From positions 682,001 through 746,000 of the forward strand of contig NZ_JAKQZC010000001.1 of the NCBI RefSeq assembly GCF_023736115.1: DNA of 64,000 bases, given 5' to 3'. Below the pieces are notes generated by a model, which searched no databases, was not told the DNA's origin, and worked only from the letters and a program-made list of their open reading frames with translations. The DNA is from Salinicola avicenniae. Its GTDB lineage: Bacteria; Pseudomonadota; Gammaproteobacteria; Pseudomonadales; Halomonadaceae. Of this stretch, positions 27,274 through 35,814 are shown in pieces. The position numbers and the translations under genes are program-made. The stretch's first letter is position 1; each line of letters starts with the position of its first letter.

Positions 27274-28263
27274 CTAGTCGCGCGTGGGCGGCGCCATGAA
27301 CTCCGGCCCGACCGGGTCCGTGACGTGCTCGGCGAGAATGGCGTCGATATCGCGCAGATCCTCCGCGCTCAGTTGCCAGCCGTCGATCCCGTCGAGGGGG
27401 GTGACCTGATCCGGCCGGCGCGCCCCCCAGAGGGCGGCGATGTTCGGCGAACGGTCGAGCAGCCAGCGCACGGCCAGCTCGAGGACGCTCTTGCCGTGGC
27501 GCGTCTGAGCCAGCGTCGAGAGCGCATCGACGGCGCCGAGATACTGGGAAAAGCGCGGCGGCTGGAACTTCGGGTCCTTGTTGCGCAGGTCGTCGCCGTT
27601 GAAGGTGTACTCCTCGTGCATCTTGCCGGTAAGCAGGCCCCGGCACAGGGCACCGTAGGTCAGCAGCGTCAGGTCGTGGCGCTGGGCGTAGGGCAGAATG
27701 GCGTTGTCGATATCGCGTTCGAACAGATTGTAGGGGGGTTGCAGCGTGTGCAGCGGGGCGCTTTCGCGGAAGGTATCGCACTGCTCGGGCGAGAAGTTGC
27801 TGACGCCGATGGCGCGAATCTTGCCCTCGCGATGAAAACGCGCCATGGCTTCGGCCGTCTCTTCGATCGGCACCAGCGGGTCGGGCCAGTGAATCTGGTA
27901 GAGATCGATGTAGTCGGTCTGCAGGCGCCGCAGGGAGTCTTCCAGCTCCTGTGCCAGTCGCCGGGCGGTGGCGTTACGCGCCGGGGCGCCGCTGTCGAAT
28001 TCCAGCCCCGCCTTGGTCGCCAGCACCAGCCGGTCTCTTCCTCCTTGCTCGGCCACCGCCCGGCCGACGACCTCCTCGGCGTGACCGAAGCCATAGGCGG
28101 GGGCGGTGTCGATCAGCGTCACGCCACGATCGACGGCGGCATGCAGCGTGCGAATCGCGCTCGGATCGTCAGCGCCGCCCCACAGGCGCCCGCCCATCGC
28201 CCAGGTGCCGAGTCCGATGCGCGACATCTCGATATCGGTACCGGGAAGTGTCAAGGTTTCCAT
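27274..28263 (-). CDS. Aldo/keto reductase
   Basis: A 329-residue NAD(P)H-dependent oxidoreductase with a TIM-barrel fold. The catalytic tetrad is visible: Asp52 and Tyr57 (LIDTAPAYGFG), Lys84 (LATKAG) and His125 (QIHWPD). ELAVRWLLDRSPNIAALWGARRPDQV near the C-terminus carries cofactor residues. It resembles the YghZ/Tas-like subgroup. The substrate is unknown. It is 102 bp upstream of the next minus-strand gene and probably independent. Confidence 0.88.
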   Translation of the reverse strand: METLTLPGTDIEMSRIGLGTWAMGGRLWGGADDPSAIRTLHAAVDRGVTLIDTAPAYGFGHAEEVVGRAVAEQGGRDRLVLATKAGLEFDSGAPARNATARRLAQELEDSLRRLQTDYIDLYQIHWPDPLVPIEETAEAMARFHREGKIRAIGVSNFSPEQCDTFRESAPLHTLQPPYNLFERDIDNAILPYAQRHDLTLLTYGALCRGLLTGKMHEEYTFNGDDLRNKDPKFQPPRFSQYLGAVDALSTLAQTRHGKSVLELAVRWLLDRSPNIAALWGARRPDQVTPLDGIDGWQLSAEDLRDIDAILAEHVTDPVGPEFMAPPTRD

Positions 28264-28365
28264 CCGATCCTCCTGGCCAGAAAAAGCGCCGCATCATGCG
28301 GCGCTCGGAATGCGTCTTGCGTCTTTCCAGCGTGGCCAAGATGACGCTCGTCGACAAGTCGACCT

Positions 28366-28779
28366 TCAGCGAGCTTCCGCGCCGGTGGTGACGACCGGAA
28401 TGTCGGGCTCGCCGGGATCGTCGACGCCGAACACCGAGACGGTCTCCCGATTGAGATAGCGGATGCGGCCGTCGGCCCGAATCTGGGCGTCGAGACGATA
28501 GAGATTGTCACGATCGATGGCGGCGGGGGCGTACTGCAGCGTGACCGGAATCGGCAGCTGAGAGAGGTTTTCGTAGTGGCTGCTGGCCAGCACGTCACCG
28601 GTGCTGAAGTCTGTCAGCTGGATATCCAGCGTCGCGTTCTCGGGCAGGGCGACCGGCTGCTCCGAGACCACGCGGGCAGCAAGCGTCTCGAACTGCGGCC
28701 CGCTGGCGCAGCCGGCGAGCGCGGCCAGCGTCAGCAGGGCGACGACGAGACGATAGCGGCGGAGACTAGCGGACGGCAT
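28366..28779 (-). CDS. YbaY/YscW-family lipoprotein
   Basis: A 137-residue lipoprotein. The signal peptide ends in a lipobox (LAALAGCAS) with Cys at about residue 25. The mature part (ENATLDIQLTDFSTGDVLAS, then PIPVTLQYAPAAIDRDNLYRLDAQI) is the YbaY-like beta-sandwich (PF09619). Members are outer-membrane or periplasmic; their function is poorly known. The start at 28779 is set by the signal peptide; upstream codons are in repeat DNA. A 16-bp tandem repeat lies 25 bp before the ATG. Confidence 0.8.
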   Translation of the reverse strand: MPSASLRRYRLVVALLTLAALAGCASGPQFETLAARVVSEQPVALPENATLDIQLTDFSTGDVLASSHYENLSQLPIPVTLQYAPAAIDRDNLYRLDAQIRADGRIRYLNRETVSVFGVDDPGEPDIPVVTTGAEAR

Positions 28780-28803
28780 GGCAGACTTCCTCGATGGCGC
28801 GGC

Positions 28804-28851
28804 GATAAATAGGCGAGACGGTAAACAGGTCCGACGATAAATAGACGCGAC
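28804..28851. repeat. Three tandem 16-bp degenerate repeats before the YbaY-like gene
   Basis: Abutting units: GATAAATAGGCGAGAC (28804), GGTAAACAGGTCCGAC (28820) and GATAAATAGACGCGAC (28836). The array is 25 bp upstream of the lipoprotein ATG on the minus strand. Confidence 0.8.
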
Positions 28852-28922
28852 CGGAGAGCCGATGATGGCCGCGCCGGAGCTGAGACAGGCGAGACGGCGG
28901 GAAATTCCGCACGGCCACCAGC

Positions 28923-29297
28923 TCAGCCGCCGGCCAGTTTGACCTGATAACCGCGGGCTTCGAGTTCGCTCTTGAGCACGTCGCGGTGGTCGCCCTGGAT
29001 CTCGATCACGCCCGCCTTGACTGACCCCCCGGTGCCGCAACGCTTCTTCAGCGCCTTGGCCAGCGTCTTCAGCGCGGCCTCTTCCAGCGCCACGCCCTCG
29101 ACGGTGGTCACGCCCTTACCCTTGCGGCCGCTGGTCTCGCGTCGGATACGCACGATGCCGTCGAGTGCCGCCAGGCGCTCGGCTTCTTCGCGGGCCTGGC
29201 AGTCGCAGGCGCTGACGGGCTGTCGGCAGCCGGGACAGGTCTCGCCATGTTCAGTCGAATAGACCAGCCCGCGCAGTTGATCCTGTAGGGAAGGCAT
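28923..29297 (-). CDS. yciH: SUI1/YciH-family translation factor
   Basis: A 124-residue protein with a small N-terminal zinc-knuckle-like stretch (CPGCRQPVSACDC, about 20-32) and a C-terminal SUI1 domain (GIVRIRRETSGRKGKGVTTVEGV, then GTGGSVKAGVIEIQGDHRDVL). It is the bacterial homologue of eIF1 and affects start-site fidelity on the 30S subunit. The start is at 29297, with an acceptable GGAGCG upstream. It is a single gene 143 bp above the lipoprotein gene. Confidence 0.9.
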   Translation of the reverse strand: MPSLQDQLRGLVYSTEHGETCPGCRQPVSACDCQAREEAERLAALDGIVRIRRETSGRKGKGVTTVEGVALEEAALKTLAKALKKRCGTGGSVKAGVIEIQGDHRDVLKSELEARGYQVKLAGG

Positions 29298-29432
29298 GAA
29301 CGCTCCGGTGTGACGGGAAAAGCGTGATGATAACGTGCGCTGGCGTCGGTTCGACAGCGTCGCCGAGCGGCAGGAGGTTGCCGGGCGCAAAGGCGGACGT
29401 GGCGGCGTCGCCTGATGACGCCGCCGACGGGC

Positions 29433-30113
29433 TCAGAGAGAGTTGGCGATCAGCGACGGTATGAGGCGGTCGATCGCCGCCGGCAGGTCGCCCATGCTGC
29501 GGATGCCGATGGCACCGGCGGGCGTCGTCTCGCGCTCGGGGAAGCGGTTGATGTGGATCACTCGCATGCCTGCCGCCAGGGCCGCGCGTACGCCGACCTC
29601 GGCGTCATCGATCACCACGCAATCGGCGGGGGCGAAGCCCATGTCGCGCCCGGCGTGCAGGAACAGCCCCGGTTCCGGCTTCCAGCTGCCGACGGTATAG
29701 GCGCTGTAGATGCTGTCGCCGAAAAAGGGGCGCAGCCCGGTACTGTCCAGGGCGCGGCGGATCTTGTGCTCGGGGCCGTTGGAGGCGACACAGCGCGGTA
29801 GCGAATCGAGTGCCTCGAGGGCTTTCGAGACGCCATCGATCGGCGTCAACTCGCTGCCCATGCGCTCGTGCATCTCGCCACGCATGGCGCTTTCGATCTG
29901 CTGGCGTACGGCGTCGTCGATGCCGCCGTGGACGCGTTCCAGATGGGTGACGATGCTGGCGAAGCGGGCGCCACGGAAGTCGGTCATGTAGTCGCTGGCC
30001 TGGAAGGGCAAGCCAGCCTGGCTCAGGTGTTTGGCCATGATCTCGGCGAGCAGCGGCTCGCTGTCGACCAGGGTGCCGTCACAATCGAACAGCAGACAGA
30101 GCGGATCGGGCAT
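29433..30113 (-). CDS. HAD-family phosphatase, YieH-like (6-phosphogluconate phosphatase type)
   Basis: A 226-residue HAD subfamily IA enzyme. The nucleophile is Asp10 with Asp12 (FDCDGTLVDSE), motif II is CVASNGPEHKI, motif III is GSWKPEPGLFLHA and motif IV is VIDDAEVGVRAALAAGM. CVASNGP and the WKP.P..F.HA stretch are shared with E. coli YieH, a 6-phosphogluconate phosphatase, rather than with generic beta-phosphoglucomutases. Substrate assignment is by resemblance. The frame is open far upstream, but the start at 30113 is where the domain begins. Confidence 0.75.
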   Translation of the reverse strand: MPDPLCLLFDCDGTLVDSEPLLAEIMAKHLSQAGLPFQASDYMTDFRGARFASIVTHLERVHGGIDDAVRQQIESAMRGEMHERMGSELTPIDGVSKALEALDSLPRCVASNGPEHKIRRALDSTGLRPFFGDSIYSAYTVGSWKPEPGLFLHAGRDMGFAPADCVVIDDAEVGVRAALAAGMRVIHINRFPERETTPAGAIGIRSMGDLPAAIDRLIPSLIANSL

Positions 30114-30290
30114 GATGAGTCGCCTCGAGGGCGCGGTCGGTGGCTGAAGGGCAGCCGAAGGTGGATCGGCCGTCGTTCTGGCGGGCGGAGACCGCCCCGC
30201 ACCAGTCTTCCGATTATCGGCGCCATGTCGCCTTAACTGTAGATAGAGTTGCGGAACACTGTTTTCAATGTCGCTCTCGAACTTTAGTCG

Positions 30291-30321
30291 CCCCGCTCCG
30301 GCCTGACAAGCCGGAGCGGGG
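30291..30321 (-). terminator. Hairpin at the end of the TRAP operon
   Basis: A perfect 12-bp GC-rich stem, CCCCGCTCCGGC (30291-30302) with 30310-30321, closes a 7-base loop. It lies 38 bp past the dctM stop. The tail is poor in T on either strand. Confidence 0.65.
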
Positions 30322-30358
30322 ATCTGCGCGTTGATTGCACACTTTCTGGGGGCGGCGC

Positions 30359-31666
30359 TCAGCCGGCGTCCGGGCCGAAAGTCTGAGGCAGGTAGAGAAT
30401 CAGCTCGGGGAAGGCGATCAGCGCGCCGATGACCACCAGCATCACGGCGAGATAGATCATGGTGGTACCGAGTGCCTTGAGCAGCGGAATGCCGCCGATC
30501 TTGGCGGAGATCATCAGGCACAGCCCGTAGGGCGGTGTGATCAAGCCGAGCCCCAGCGCCATCACGCTGATGACACCGAACTGCAGCGGGTCGACGCCGG
30601 CCTGGGCGGCCAGTGGCTGAAAGATCGGTGCCAGGATCGCCATCGCCGGCAGCGAGTCCATGAAGGTGCCGACCAGCAGCATGACGACGGTGGCAATGAT
30701 CAGCAGCGTGGTCGGATCGCTGATCTCGACGCCGGTCATCAGCTGCGGCGGGATGCGATAGAAGCTGATCAAATAACCGAAGATCGCCGCGCCGACCAGA
30801 CTGAACAGCGATAGCGAGCAGAGTCGCACGGTATCGGTCGATGCGGTCAGGACGCTCTTGAGATTGAGTTCACGGTAGACCACGAAGCCCAGCACCAGCG
30901 CATAAAGTACGGCCATCACGGCCGCTTCCGTGGGCGTGACGATGCCCAGCGTAATGCCGCCGATGATCAGTACCGGAATACCGGCGGCAAGCAGGCCGTC
31001 CTTGCCGGAACTGGCGAGCTGTCGGAAGGTGGCGCGCTTGCGGGTCGGTACGTCGTAGCGGCGCACGTAGCCCAGGTTCATCAGCAGCTGTGCCCCGGCG
31101 ATCAGGATGCCGGGTACGATGCCGCCGAGGAACAGCCCGGCGATCGAGGTGCTGGTCAGCGCGCCCCAGACGATCATGTTGATCGAGGGAGGGATGATGA
31201 TCCCCATCACCGACGAGGCGGCGGTGACGGCGACGCTGAAGTGGGTCGGGTAGCCCTCTTTCTTCATGGCCGGGATCAGCACCGTGCCGATGCCCGCGCT
31301 GTCCGCGGTGGAGGAGCCGGAGACGCCGGCGAAGAGCATGCTGACCAGCACGTTGACGTGGGCCAGCGCCCCCTTCACATGCCCGACCAGGTTGAGACAC
31401 AGCGTGATCAGGCGGTCGGTGATGCGTGCGGCGTTCATCAGGTTGCCGGCGAGCAGGAACAGCGGCACCGCCAGCAGCACGAAGGAGTCCATGCCGTAGT
31501 ACATGCGCTGGAACAGGATCCACGGCGTCAGGCGCGGGTCGAGCACGATGATCGAGAACGACGTCAGCACCAGCGACATGGCGATCGGCACGCCAGCCAC
31601 GATCAGCACGCCGAGCAGCACGAAGAGGAGCCAGGGCAGCAGCGGTAACCAGTCGGCGGGCATCAT
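30359..31666 (-). CDS. dctM: TRAP transporter large permease DctM
   Basis: A 435-residue membrane protein with about 12 helices. Family segments are SFVLLAVPLFLLAGNLMNAARITDRLI, NVLVSMLFAGVSGSSTADSAGIGTVLIPAM and IIIPPSINMIVWG. It forms the sodium-driven pore of a TRAP system with DctQ and the periplasmic DctP. Its start overlaps the dctQ stop (ATGA). It is the last gene of lacI-dctP-dctQ-dctM. Confidence 0.93.
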   Translation of the reverse strand: MMPADWLPLLPWLLFVLLGVLIVAGVPIAMSLVLTSFSIIVLDPRLTPWILFQRMYYGMDSFVLLAVPLFLLAGNLMNAARITDRLITLCLNLVGHVKGALAHVNVLVSMLFAGVSGSSTADSAGIGTVLIPAMKKEGYPTHFSVAVTAASSVMGIIIPPSINMIVWGALTSTSIAGLFLGGIVPGILIAGAQLLMNLGYVRRYDVPTRKRATFRQLASSGKDGLLAAGIPVLIIGGITLGIVTPTEAAVMAVLYALVLGFVVYRELNLKSVLTASTDTVRLCSLSLFSLVGAAIFGYLISFYRIPPQLMTGVEISDPTTLLIIATVVMLLVGTFMDSLPAMAILAPIFQPLAAQAGVDPLQFGVISVMALGLGLITPPYGLCLMISAKIGGIPLLKALGTTMIYLAVMLVVIGALIAFPELILYLPQTFGPDAG

Positions 31667-32283
31667 GGGGCGGGCTCCTGGTGGCGATCTTGGCGGGCGG
31701 TCAGGTGGCTATCGAGTTCCTGGGTCGGCGGTGCGCTCGGTGCTTCCGGATCGATCAGCTCGTCGATCTCCGAGGGCGTGTCCAGCTCGCGCTGCATGGC
31801 GTCGACGCCGTGCGCGGCCGCCAGCAGCAGGCGCTGCAGGCTGAACGAGACGATCAGCACGCCACAGGCGAAGAAGGTCGAATAGGTCACCACCATCGGC
31901 AGCTGCGAGGCGCTGGCGATGCGATGGAAACCCGACAGCAGGAAGCCGAAGCCGAAGATGACGAAAATCGCGCCGACCAGCAGGCAGGCAAGGTCACGAA
32001 TCACGCGGGTGACACGGTCGGCCCGCGAGCCGCGCGGGAACGCCTCGAGCACGAAGTGGTCGGCGTGCAGCACGCCGATCGCGGTGCCCAGCATGATCAT
32101 CCACTGGAAGGCAAAGCGGCTCATCTCCTCGGTCCAGTAGATGCGCGGCAGGAAGCCGAGGTTGCGACTGACGATCTGATAGACGATCAGCACGATGAAG
32201 CTGGCCAGCAGCAACAGCAGCACGACGTTGAGAACGCGCTCCAGCTGGCGATTGACGCGGCCCAGGGCCGTTGCGAGTGCCAT
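31663..32283 (-). CDS. dctQ: TRAP transporter small permease DctQ
   Basis: A 206-residue membrane protein with four helices. The DctQ pattern is RNLGFLPRIYWTEEMSRFAFQWMIMLGTAIGVLHADHFVLEAFPRG. The C-terminal 50 residues are acidic and hydrophilic, longer than usual. It lies 10 bp after dctP and overlaps dctM by 4 bp. Confidence 0.9.
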   Translation of the reverse strand: MALATALGRVNRQLERVLNVVLLLLLASFIVLIVYQIVSRNLGFLPRIYWTEEMSRFAFQWMIMLGTAIGVLHADHFVLEAFPRGSRADRVTRVIRDLACLLVGAIFVIFGFGFLLSGFHRIASASQLPMVVTYSTFFACGVLIVSFSLQRLLLAAAHGVDAMQRELDTPSEIDELIDPEAPSAPPTQELDSHLTARQDRHQEPAP

Positions 32284-32293
32284 GCGATTCTCC

Positions 32294-33325
32294 TCAATCC
32301 GTGTTGACGATCAGCTCGTAGACGTCGCGCAGCCCCATCTCATCGATCACCTTGCCCAGCGGCTCGGCGACCATGGCCTGCATGCGTTCGCGATCCATCG
32401 GGTAGAAGGTCGCGCCCTCGTCTTTCAGTTTCTCGCGGGATTCCGTATCGAGCCGGATCTGCAGGTTGCGGGCGTAGGTCTCGCTCTCGTCGGCGGCCGC
32501 CTGCACGGCCTGCTGCTCGTCCGGCGACAGCGTGTTCCAGGTGTCGTCCGAGATCGTCAGCAGGCGCACGGTGATGTCGTGCCCCGAGAGCCCGATATAG
32601 GGCGCGACCTCGTGGAATCGCATGCGGTAGATCCACTCCGCTTCGTTGAGCAGGCCGTCGATGGCGCCCAGTTGCAGCCCGGTGTAGATCTCCTTGTAGG
32701 CCATGACCGTCGGTTGGGTGCCGAGCGCCGCCCAGGCGGTGATGGTCGGCCGGGTCGGGTTGGTGCGCAGCTTCATGCCCTGCAGGTCGTCGAGACTCTC
32801 GAGCGGCCGGGTGCTGACGATCTGTCGGGTACTGCCGCCGTAATAGGCGAGCACCTTGACCCCGGTTTCGTCCTCGATGCGCGCGGCGATCTCGCGCCCC
32901 GCCTCGCCGTCGAGCACGTGGCGCCAGTGATCGATATCGCGATAGAGAAAGGGAATCGAGAAGATGCTGGCCGTGTGCGAGAACTCCGAGATCAGCCCCG
33001 GGTTGACGATCGAGAAGTCGAGCGCGCCGGCTGTCTGCTGTTCGAACATCTCGGTTTCGTGGCCGAGCACGCCGTTGCTGTAGAGACCGACCGTCAGCTC
33101 GCCGTCGGTCTTCTCCTCCAGCAGTGCCTTGAAGCGCGCCGCGCTCAGGTGATAGGCGGTCTCTTCGGTGGCGCCGTGGGCGAAGATCAGCTCGCGGGCC
33201 GACGCGGTGGGGGCCGCAAGCGTCACGCAAGCCAGCGTCAGCGTGGCCAGCAGCGCGAGGCCAAGGCCGCGAACGTTCAAGGGGCGAGCGTTCGAGGGGC
33301 GAGCGTTCGAGGGACGATAGCTCAT
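32294..33325 (-). CDS. dctP: TRAP transporter periplasmic binding protein DctP
   Basis: A 343-residue DctP-family binding protein. The signal peptide is unusual: MSYR followed by PSNAR, PSNAR and PLNVR before the hydrophobic core, with cleavage near ASA-RE (about residue 44). The mature part has IFAHGATEETAYHLSAARF, NPGLISEFSH, and LRTNPTRPTI with the Arg that usually binds the substrate carboxylate. The substrate is probably an organic or sugar acid, given the LacI regulator and ghrB beside it. Its start overlaps lacI by 4 bp, so lacI may be translated with it. Confidence 0.92.
   Translation of the reverse strand: MSYRPSNARPSNARPLNVRGLGLALLATLTLACVTLAAPTASARELIFAHGATEETAYHLSAARFKALLEEKTDGELTVGLYSNGVLGHETEMFEQQTAGALDFSIVNPGLISEFSHTASIFSIPFLYRDIDHWRHVLDGEAGREIAARIEDETGVKVLAYYGGSTRQIVSTRPLESLDDLQGMKLRTNPTRPTITAWAALGTQPTVMAYKEIYTGLQLGAIDGLLNEAEWIYRMRFHEVAPYIGLSGHDITVRLLTISDDTWNTLSPDEQQAVQAAADESETYARNLQIRLDTESREKLKDEGATFYPMDRERMQAMVAEPLGKVIDEMGLRDVYELIVNTD
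33271..33315. repeat. In-frame 15-bp tandem repeat inside the dctP signal peptide
   Basis: Three units (GAACGTTCAAGGGGC, GAGCGTTCGAGGGGC, GAGCGTTCGAGGGAC at 33271, 33286 and 33301). On the coding strand they encode the pentapeptides PSNAR, PSNAR and PLNVR in the n-region of the signal peptide. A unit of 15 keeps the reading frame. Confidence 0.85.
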
Positions 33326-34428
33326 GAGGACTCCTGTTCGCGCCGGGGCGAGGTCGATGTGGTGTCGCGAATCTCGAGGGTGGCCGGCAGCACGATGCGG
33401 GCGGGGGCGCCCTGCGGGTCCGCGATGCGCGCCAGGGCCAGCTCGGCGGCGGCGCGACCGATCGCCTCGGGATGCGTGGCGACGCTGGTCAGCGCAGGGT
33501 GGGTGAGCGCGGCTTCGTCGATGTCGTCGATACCGACGACCGCACAGTCGAGTCCGGGGCGCAGGCCGCGGCGCTGCAGTGCCAGTATCGCGCCGAGCGC
33601 GACCAGGTCGTTGTGACAGATCAGCGCGGTGGGCGCGGCGGCTTCGTCCAGCAGGGCCAGCGTTCGCTGGAGGCCTGCGCCGCGCGTCAGCTCGCCGCGC
33701 AGGACGCGCGATTCAACCTCGAGCCCGGCAGCCTGCATGGCCTGGCGATAGCCATCGAGCCGCTCCCGGTCGGCCGAGTGGTCACTGTCGCCCGCGAGCA
33801 GCGTGATATGGCGATGCCCCAGGCTCACCAGATGTGCCACCGCATCGTGTACGCCTTGGCGGATATCGGCGCCGACGTAGTCGCCCTGCGGTGTCTCGCC
33901 GAGGTGACGCATCAGCTGGATGCAGGGCAGCTGCCAGGTGGCCAGGGTGTCGATCAAGGCCGGCGGTGTCTCTTCGGCAGGGCAGAGCAGCAGGGCATCC
34001 ACGTGCTGTTCGCGCATGCGCGTCAGGAAGCGTTCCTGGCGCGCGGGGCTGTCGCCGCTGTTGGCGAGGAAGGGAACATAGCCGGCCGCCTGCAGGACAT
34101 CGTCGATGCCGGCGACCATGGCGCCGAAGAAGGGGTTGGCGATGTCGTGGACGACCACGCCGACCGTGGCGGTACGGGCGCTGCGCAGCATGGCGGCGCC
34201 ACGGTTGTAGACGTAACCGAGCGCTTGGGCGCTGGCCTGCACGCGGGTCCGCGTCGTCTCCGCGACCAGCGGGCTCTCTTGCATGACCAGCGAGACGGTC
34301 GATCGCGAGACCCCCGCGTGCGCGGCGATCTCCTTGAGCGTGACCCGGGGCGCGCCCGGCCCGGCAGGGCCGGACGGCGGCGAGCGGTGGTCGAAGTGGT
34401 CTTCCTGCCTCATCTCGATATCCGTCAT
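33322..34428 (-). CDS. LacI-family transcriptional regulator
   Basis: A 368-residue repressor. After a 27-residue N-terminal tail comes the LacI helix-turn-helix VTLKEIAAHAGVSRSTVSLVM, the hinge-linked domain (TATVGVVVHDIANPFFGAMVAGIDDVL) and the sugar-binding core ending DDIDEAALTHPALTSV. It should bind the perfect palindrome at 34428-34443 and control its own operon with dctPQM. The ATG at 34428 touches that palindrome. The ATG at 34413 (MRQEDHF), with GGATATCGAG before it, may be the real start. Confidence 0.92.
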   Translation of the reverse strand: MTDIEMRQEDHFDHRSPPSGPAGPGAPRVTLKEIAAHAGVSRSTVSLVMQESPLVAETTRTRVQASAQALGYVYNRGAAMLRSARTATVGVVVHDIANPFFGAMVAGIDDVLQAAGYVPFLANSGDSPARQERFLTRMREQHVDALLLCPAEETPPALIDTLATWQLPCIQLMRHLGETPQGDYVGADIRQGVHDAVAHLVSLGHRHITLLAGDSDHSADRERLDGYRQAMQAAGLEVESRVLRGELTRGAGLQRTLALLDEAAAPTALICHNDLVALGAILALQRRGLRPGLDCAVVGIDDIDEAALTHPALTSVATHPEAIGRAAAELALARIADPQGAPARIVLPATLEIRDTTSTSPRREQESS

Positions 34429-34443
34429 TTGGATCGATCCAAA
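34428..34443. promoter_or_regulatory. LacI-type operator of the lacI-dctPQM operon
   Basis: TTTGGATCGATCCAAA is a perfect 16-bp palindrome with a central CG, the form bound by LacI/PurR-family dimers. It ends on the first base of the annotated lacI start codon. Confidence 0.8.
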
Positions 34444-34585
34444 ACGTCAATCGCAGGCTAGCCGGGTCGACTGACATCGACTATCCGTCTTTGGTGGAAG
34501 AGCTTGTAGACGAGCGACAAGACGCTGGCCTGTCGGGCGTCAGGCCCCGGACCGTGTCACGCCGCGGGCATCGCCGGACTCACCT

Positions 34586-34627
34586 GCCGCCAGGAGATAG
34601 CGGCCAAGAGACAGCCGCCAGGAGACA
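34586..34627. repeat. Three tandem 14-bp repeats after ghrB
   Basis: Abutting units: GCCGCCAGGAGATA (34586), GCGGCCAAGAGACA (34600) and GCCGCCAGGAGACA (34614). They lie 14 bp beyond the ghrB stop, in the lacI-ghrB gap. Confidence 0.8.
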
Positions 34628-34641
34628 GGGGATGGCTGGGA

Positions 34642-35628
34642 TCAGGTGGCCGTTTCGTTGCGTACCTCGGGGTTGACCGGGCTGATCGGTGCCTTGCCGT
34701 CGAGCGCCAGCAGGATGTTGTCGACCGCGCGTTGCGCCATGGCCGTGCGCGTCTCATGAGTGGCAGAGCCGATATGCGGCAGCGCGACCACGTTCGCCAT
34801 CTGCGGCAGCGGCGAGTCGGCGGGCAAAGGTTCCTTCTCGAACACGTCGAGGCCGGCGGCGCGGATCTGGCCACGCTTGAGGGCGTCGATCATTGCCGGC
34901 TCGTCGACCACCTGGCCGCGCGACAGGTTGATGAAGATGGCGCTCTCCTTCATGCGTTCGAACTCGCGGGCGCCGATCAGCCGACGCGTCTCGTCCGTCA
35001 GCGGCACGATGGCACAGACGAAATCGGATTCGCGCAGCAGTTCGTCGAACTCGCAGCGACGTGCACCGAGTTCGCGTTCGATCTCCGGCTTGGGCGAGGC
35101 ATTGGAGTAGAGCACCTGCATGCCGAAGCCGAGCGCTCCGCGCCGGGCGATCGCCTGCCCGATACGACCGAAGCCGACCATGCCGAGCGTCTTGCCATGC
35201 ACGTCGCTGCCGAACTGCTCGGGGCCGATGCTCGCTTTCCAGTCGCCGCGCTTGACGAAGTCGGCCAGCTCGACGACCCGACGCGCACTGGCCATGATCA
35301 GCGAGAAGCCAGTGTCGGCGGTGGTTTCGGTCAGCACGTCCGGGGTGTTGCAGAGCAGGATGCCGCGGCGGGTCAGTTCGTCGACGGGGTAGTTGTCCAC
35401 GCCGACGGAGATGCTGGCGATCGCCTCGAGTTTGGGTGCGGCGTCGAGCAGTACCGGGGTGATGTTGACGCCGGCGCCGATCAGGCCGTGGGCCTCGGCC
35501 AGCGCTTCGCGGAACGCCGGATCATCGGCGGAGGAAAGCTTGCCGAAGTAGTCGACGTGGTACCGGCTGCGTAGCTGCTCGAGCTGCTGCTCGTCGAGAC
35601 GGCGATAGGCCAGTATGCGTTTGCTCAT
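34642..35628 (-). CDS. ghrB: D-2-hydroxyacid dehydrogenase, GhrB-like (glyoxylate/hydroxypyruvate/2-ketogluconate reductase)
   Basis: A 328-residue NAD(P)-dependent reductase. The Rossmann motif is GMVGFGRIGQAIA. Catalytic residues are Arg in NLSRGQVVDE, Glu in GLDVFEKEPL and His in LPHIGSATHETR. The overall run closely follows E. coli GhrB, which reduces glyoxylate, hydroxypyruvate and 2-ketogluconate. It sits above the LacI/TRAP operon on the same strand, with a 213-bp gap, which suggests a shared substrate such as a keto sugar acid; this is inference. Confidence 0.85.
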   Translation of the reverse strand: MSKRILAYRRLDEQQLEQLRSRYHVDYFGKLSSADDPAFREALAEAHGLIGAGVNITPVLLDAAPKLEAIASISVGVDNYPVDELTRRGILLCNTPDVLTETTADTGFSLIMASARRVVELADFVKRGDWKASIGPEQFGSDVHGKTLGMVGFGRIGQAIARRGALGFGMQVLYSNASPKPEIERELGARRCEFDELLRESDFVCAIVPLTDETRRLIGAREFERMKESAIFINLSRGQVVDEPAMIDALKRGQIRAAGLDVFEKEPLPADSPLPQMANVVALPHIGSATHETRTAMAQRAVDNILLALDGKAPISPVNPEVRNETAT

Positions 35629-35814
35629 GGAAAATCTCTCCGGCTGAAATCGGGAACGGACGTCGTTCGGACGATGCGCAACACGAACCGCCGAACGAGA
35701 CGACGAATGCCCGAGCTTAACCGACGCACCCCGGGCTGCGGTGGGACGCTTCGACGAAAGTCTAGCGAATGCCCGGCCGAACGGGTGCGTACCGGCAGGC
35801 AGAGGCGGCCCGGC

